A DNA stretch of 64,000 nucleotides, taken from Monosporascus cannonballus. Its lineage: Eukaryota > Ascomycota > Sordariomycetes > Xylariales. The notes under the pieces were generated by a model. That model searched no databases, was not told the DNA's origin, and saw nothing but the letters and a program-made list of their open reading frames with translations. The stretch spans positions 128,987 to 192,986 of the forward strand of contig QJNS01000064.1 in the NCBI GenBank assembly GCA_004154925.1, in the 5' to 3' direction. Position 1 is the first letter of the stretch. Each line of letters begins with the position of its first letter. The position numbers and the translations under genes are program-made. Below are positions 58,621 to 64,000 of the stretch, piece after piece.

Positions 58621-60050
58621 TTAATAATTCCTTAATTAATAATTAACAAATAATTTATCGCCTAATTATATATAAAATTTCCTGAATTCGGTATAAACGA
58701 TAACATAGGACGATGTTCAAAAAATAAATAATATACCCGATTTTCGTTCTTAGCCAGTAAAGTATTATCGATAAGATTTAACGATTTACCCCTTATTAAA
58801 AAAGTTCTTCAACTAATTAATAATATGGTACCTCTTATTATCCGATCTTAAGAAAAATCTTTTTTTACAACCCCAGCAGCAACTAACCCCGACTCCTAAG
58901 GATACTATTGAAATCTAGGAAAAGAAGTCAAAACAGGAAAAAGTAAAGAAAAAAACCGAAAAAATATAGGGCAAAGCTTTTTTTAAAAAAAACAAATTAA
59001 CTGTTAAGAAAAGACTATATATCCTAATAACAAAGATTAAAGTCTTAAAAAGAAAAATATTAAGTTCGTTTAATAACAAAAAACCTCGATCCTACCATTA
59101 TTTAATCCGAACTAAATACGCAAAAAAACCATTCCACCTCCTAATTACCATAAAATGCCAAACGTTAAAAGCTATAAGCCAATTTTCCCCAAACCTTACG
59201 ATAAATCAAAAGACCCGAAAAGGTTCTTAATCCAGGCCAGATTTTACCTTAAGTTTTATGAAAATTCTTTAACTAAGGATTATCAAAAAGTAATAGCCAT
59301 TTTTTAGCTATTTATCGGAAATATTCTTTTATAAATCGAACTTATTATGAAAAACTATTTATAAAATTACCCTAAGAAATCCTTGAAGATAACTAATTAT
59401 ATTTTCAGCAAATACAGGTATTTTAAGGAAAAAATACGAACTTTATTTAAAAACCTAAATAAAAAACAATATGTAGTAAAGTAGCTTTATTTTTTTGGCT
59501 CAATTAAGTTAATATTAAAATATACTACTAAGTTTAATCGTTTAATAATTATTTCGAATTTATTAAAAAACATTTTATTTTATTCGTATGATAATAATTT
59601 AAAGCTTTAGGTTAAAAACAAGCTATATATAAAACCCAAAATAAGATCTCTTACAAAATACATAAATAAGATTATTATTGCCGATTAACGTACTTTTAAT
59701 TAATACCTCGAGAAAAAAAGGACCGGCAAATAAGGTAATAACAAAAGCTTTAATAACCGAATTAAGAAAAATAAGGACAAGCCTTAAAAGAAAACAAGTA
59801 TTATTTCGAAAAAATTCTAAAAAAATATATACAAAGTAAAATGTTTTAATTATGGCAAAAAAGGACATTTTAAAAGCGAATATCGCTTTTTCGCCAAAAG
59901 AAACTCCAAAAAGGGAGAGATTCCTTAACCCTAGAAAAAAGCCAAAATAACTAAACAAAAAACCGATAATAAGGCAAAAAAAGAAAGGAAAAAAGTTAGT
60001 TTGATTTTTTTTAACCAGAATTCATTATTGCCATAATTATTCAAATCTAA
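58621..60050 (+). pseudogene. Element K gag remnant with zinc knuckle
   Basis: The leader is at 58621-58790. A charged Lys/Glu-rich region lies at about 58900-59100. The Gag core is at about 59140-59560 (MPNVKSYKPIF, PYDKSKDPKRFLIQARFYLK). A CCHC knuckle at about 59838-59890 reads CFNYGKKGHFKSEY, with two Cys turned to Tyr. It is the same layout as in G. Confidence 0.83.
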
Positions 60051-61563
60051 AATAATAACTTAAAGTACGAAAATTATCCTATTTGCTAGAATTTTAAGGC
60101 TGAAGCTTATAAATACCATCTAGGACAAACGGCTTGCAAAATAGCTATAAGGCTAGAATGCCAGTATTATCTTAATTCCCAGAAATATAAAATATAAATA
60201 GAGGACGGCCAATTTCGGCCGGATATTAATAATTATAAATAATTATCTCTAAAGCTTTATAAACTTTTAAAATATACGATTTACTTAAAGATATTATCGG
60301 TAAACCCTTATAACTTATTACATTTCGTTATTTATTATATTAACAATTATTTCGTTTATTTTAGAATTATAGAGAATAATAACTTTTGGTCTAAATAACA
60401 TGAAAAAATATTTACCGAACCAAATAATAAATATTAATATATTGAAATTTTTCGATAACCAAAATACGCTAAGTTTTATTACTTATATCCCGAATTAAAA
60501 TGGAATGAAAAGGCCATATTACAAGGATATTTATATTACTCTCCGATATTTTATGCCTAATATAAACTTTTAAATATAGGAATACTATTTTCGGAAATAT
60601 ACCTTTCCGGCCGTATAATTTAGAAAATACAAAATCAAAGGTTAAGCCCCAAAAAATAATTACTTTCGGATGCCAGTTAAATAAAAAAATAATATAAATA
60701 TATAAATAATTATTATACCAAATATGCCGCTAAGAAATTTAAAAATAGAAACGCTTTTTCGCAAGCAGATAATACCAATTAAAAAATAACCAAAACCTTC
60801 GAAAATAAGGTATCGAAAAAATTTAATTTACAAAATCTTATGCGAAATAACCAAAGAAATACTTAATCAAATCGAAATTTCTTTTTAGTACAAAAACAAA
60901 GCGTTCAAAATAATAATTAATTCCGGCATAAAATGTAATTTTATTTCCTTTGTAACAGCAAAAAAATATTAAATTTTCTAAAGATATAAACTGAAATCCT
61001 ACAAATTACGTATAGTAAATAATAACCTATTTATTTACGAAAATAAACCAGTTTTTCGAAAAACGGAAAAGCTTCTGGTATAAATTTAAAGGTACTAAAA
61101 GCGCGTTTCGTTGAATATCGCTAATATCTCCGGATATAACATTATCCTTGGAATGCTTTAGCTTTATTGCAATAATTTACGGATTAATTGGAGAAAGCGA
61201 ACATTTTCTTAGGAAAACGAAATAAAAATACTAAAAGGGGATAATAGAAAAATCTGCTATGTTTTTAAGGAAATACGAGTTTTTGATCAAATTTTTACGG
61301 CATCACCAAAATATCAAAGGTTTACAAAATTATTTAAAAACAGAAAAAACCATAAATTACTTCGTTACGATTAATAAGGTTACCGGATACCTATTAAGAA
61401 AAGATATTATTCTAAGATTTACAAAATCTTTTATATAAATCCCGAAAATTCAAAAGCTCTATAAAAACAATATATAACTTAATCTACAAAAAATATATTT
61501 AACCTTTTAACTCTCTTGTTAAATACGCCTTCTTTATGGTACCAAAAAATAAAAATAGCAAAT
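60051..61563 (+). pseudogene. Element K protease and RT start remnant
   Basis: The protease active site at about 60900-60960 reads KAFKIIINSGIKCNFISF; the catalytic Asp of DSG is now Asn (GAT to AAT). The conserved RT N-terminal part is at about 61440-61563 (PFNSLVKYAFFMVPK). It is cut by F. Confidence 0.8.
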
Positions 61564-61941
61564 TATTACGACCCAACAAGCTCCGGCCTCAAGAAACGAT
61601 TAAACAGGGATCATACGGGCCACCCCATAAGGTTACGTAACGGTGATTACTGCCAAGCCAGTGATTATCAGTAATCACTGGTAAACCCAAGAAATTATAA
61701 TCACCACCGATTGCGTAATTCAAAATAATTAAATTAAAAAGAAAAAATATATATGTATGCTTATTATTTCCACAATTTAAATAATTTTAATTTGCAATAC
61801 AATATCGTTACCTAAGGTACCATTAATATTACGAAACGTAATACGTTATTATATTTATTACTTAGATTCCCAGAATATTTCTGCGAACCTAAACTCATCG
61901 ACTTAAGGTTTAATAATTAGTTAAACCGTTTAGCTGTTATA
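61564..61941 (+). repeat. Element F 5' LTR
   Basis: 378 bp from TATTACGACCCAACAA to CTGTTATA, family I. The U3 holds a perfect 9-bp palindrome, CAGTGATTA (61659-61667) / TAATCACTG (61672-61680), and a further partly palindromic TAATCACCACCGATTG, different from that of B. The five bases before it are CAAAT; the partner TSD is outside the window. Confidence 0.87.
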
Positions 61942-64000
61942 CGTTACAAGCTTTTGTTTAATAATACCTTCAAACTCTAAATAATATTCAATACCGTCAA
62001 AATATCGACCAGCATTTAGAAAACCCTTATTTAACAGCTTTAGGTTCGAATTCGAGAACTGGAGAAGAAAATTCGACGAATTAGGGTTACGCCACCAGCA
62101 TAAGCCTTTTTCGCCCGCATAAAACCTAAAAAACCGGAGCCTTATAATAAAAAAGGCAACTTTCAAACTTTCTTAACTTAGGCGCAAATTTATCTTCGTT
62201 TCCTAAATCTTAATAACCTAATAAATATGGTCCTAATAATAAAAGCATACCTAATAAAAATGAGGTTAATTAATTTAAACCCATTATAAAAAATTTCCTA
62301 AAAATAAGAAAATTAAATAAGAAAAATTTTATTAACGAAATTTTTTTACTTTATATCAATTTCGAAAACAAAATACGCAATACTTTCGGCAATCCGGATA
62401 AAAAACGATTTACAGCCTAATAAGTTTTATAACTTCGACAGAAAAAATTTATATCCAAATACGCCGTAACTTTTAAAAATTTCGCGGCTAAGGCCGGATA
62501 AGGAAATAACGAAATTAATACCTTTATTAACATATTTTATAAAAGGTTAAAAATAATGTAAAAAAGGTTATTCGGATTAAATAATTAATTACTCTAAACC
62601 GGTATATCGCAAAAATAATCAAAATTAATAATTAATAATTTAAAAAACAATAACAGAAAAAACAATATATCTTACGCTCGAAATACAATAAATCCAACCA
62701 GAGGAAAAAATAAGACGCACCCCTTACTTTTTACGGAACGGCGCCAGGACCTATGGAACTCGGCGCTACCCACAAACAGGACTAAAACCAGATTAAATGC
62801 TTTAACTATGGCAAAATGGGACATAAAGCTTACAAATATAAGAAACCCAAAAAACTACGGCAAAATAACTGGACCCCTATACCGGAAAAACAATCCAGGA
62901 ACAACTAAGGAAACGACAGCAAAGCCATTAACATAATCTAAGCCAAATACGCATTAGGTCTACGGCAAAAAGTCCAATAAGGATTATCACGATAAGAGGT
63001 TCGACGAAAAATGCGAAAAGCCAAAAAGCTAGTTTGACAAATATCGCGAACATAACAAAAAGCACTGTAAAGATAACTATACAAATACCAAAATTAAAGA
63101 AAAAGATTTATCCCGGAACCCCTAATCGATACGGCAAAATATATACTATACATTATCGACGACGAGAATATCCTAATTACGAAAAATAAAAATAATATAT
63201 CTATAAAGGGATTACCCGTATATATTACGAAAAATTTAATTTCTCAAATCGTACCGGAAATAATAAAAATAATAAATAATAATATCGACATTTTCGAACC
63301 ATAACTCCAGGAGATATCCAATAATTAGCCGAAATAAAAAGCTAGCCTAAAAAAAATAATACCCGCAGAAAAACCCCTTTTATTATTATAAATAATGCAA
63401 TTATTAAACGGAAAAAAAGTTAATCCAATATACAGTAAAAAAAATTATCAAAAACTTATTACGGATTTTTATTTTTAATTAATATTTATTACAAATCCCT
63501 ATAAAAGATTATTGAAGAAAAAATACGTTAATTTATAAAAACTCTTTGGAAAAACAATTAAGACGATATATAATGGGATATAATCGTAAATATTAAAAAA
63601 TAATTTATTCGATAAGAAAAGAAATTATAGCAAAACTAAAAAAATTAATACGGTTCGAAGGAATAATACGCTGGCAATAACGACAAATATAACAACTTAA
63701 CGCATTAAACGAAAAAACATAAACTAAGTTTAATAAATTCGAATAGGAATTAAAACATTAACTATAAAAAAGTTACAAAATAACAAAACCTAGAAAAATT
63801 AAAGAGAACTTTCGAAAAAAGCTTTAAACGTAATAATAGAAAACGTTAATAACCTTATTACTTTGGAAATATAAATTAGAATATATTGATATACCGCAAT
63901 AATGAATTACGGAGCTCTAGGCGGAAATTACATTATACTAAATATGGTCAATAAATTTAAACCGTTATAAAAATATAAGTTAAAACCTGATATAATGACG
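61942..64000 (+). pseudogene. Element F gag and early pol remnant
   Basis: Leader CGTTACAAGCTTTTG at 61942. The zinc knuckle at about 62799-62850 reads CFNYGKMGHKAYKY: first Cys and His kept, other Cys turned to Tyr. The IIDDENILITKN segment is at about 63150-63190. The sequence then follows the protease-proximal part of pol, including the block equivalent to B 6760-6970. RIP stops occur throughout. Confidence 0.83.

Larger units (their letters stand above)
58408..61563 (+). mobile_element. Element K, family II chromovirus, 5' part, cut by F
   Basis: Contains a partial 5' LTR, gag, protease and the first part of RT, collinear with G in opposite orientation. It ends at 61563 where the F 5' LTR begins, five to six codons after the RT motif VPKNKNSK (family VPKKDGK). 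The remainder would lie beyond the window if F is complete. Confidence 0.85.
61564..64000 (+). mobile_element. Element F, family I chromovirus, 5' part, running off the window
   Basis: 5' LTR, leader, gag and the beginning of pol, collinear with B from 4314 to about 6970. It is inserted in K RT. The 3' portion is not in the window. Confidence 0.88.

Noticed and set aside
59623..59958. 111-codon minus-strand ORF
   Set aside because: It is antisense to the element K gag zinc-knuckle region; the plus strand has the real motif.
1..64000. Mitochondrial or bacterial origin suggested by extreme AT content
   Set aside because: CG dinucleotides are frequent and CA/TG scarce, stops replace Gln/Trp codons in nuclear LTR elements, and no mitochondrial genes are present; RIP explains the composition.

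Overview
The window looks like an AT-rich, gene-poor repeat island from a filamentous ascomycete (Pezizomycotina). CA and TG dinucleotides are depleted, TA is in excess, CG survives, and almost every reading frame is broken by TAA or TAG codons that stand where CAA, CAG or TGG would be expected. That is the signature of repeat-induced point mutation (RIP). I found no intact cellular gene, no rRNA or tRNA gene I would defend, and no CRISPR array. Nearly everything is a stack of mutated transposons, reconstructed here from paired LTRs, target-site duplications (TSDs) and residual protein motifs.

Three groups of Ty3/Gypsy elements are present. Family I is a chromovirus with LTRs of about 370-395 bp and a C-terminal chromodomain (copies A, A', B, C, D, E, F). 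Family II is a chromovirus with 433-bp LTRs (copies G and K, plus one separate LTR). Family III, on the minus strand at about 51.6-57.8 kb, has a different pol and no LTRs that I could find.

Layout. 1-3405: A, the 3' part of a family I element ending in an LTR that is shared with A' (tandem). 3406-4313 and 22022-23206: A', interrupted by B. 4314-22021: B, flanked by TAAAG and itself interrupted by H. 10156-21023: H, a 10.9-kb terminal-inverted-repeat element with an 8-bp TSD (CCAATCGG), carrying a ruined DUF6589-like gene and a second ruined coding region. 23207-25582 and 46287-48186: a disrupted older locus that contains a ruined FunK1-type kinase gene. 25583-46281: D, flanked by TATAC, with C (25921-32639, TSD TTTTG) inside its 3' LTR and G (33267-40501, TSD GTTAC) inside its 3' antisense ORF. 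48187-49440: E, a family I 3' fragment that cuts the kinase gene. About 51.6-57.8 kb: family III. 57850-61563: a separate family II LTR and K. 61564-64000: F, inserted in K and running off the window.

The two most interesting observations are H, whose removal with one TSD copy restores the reading frame of the gene it interrupts, and a small ORF encoded antisense to gag-pol at the 3' end of both chromovirus families. In four family I copies that ORF keeps its length and frame through heavy mutation. It has a C-x8-C-x2-C-x6-C cluster followed by a basic, Gln/Glu/Lys-rich helical region.
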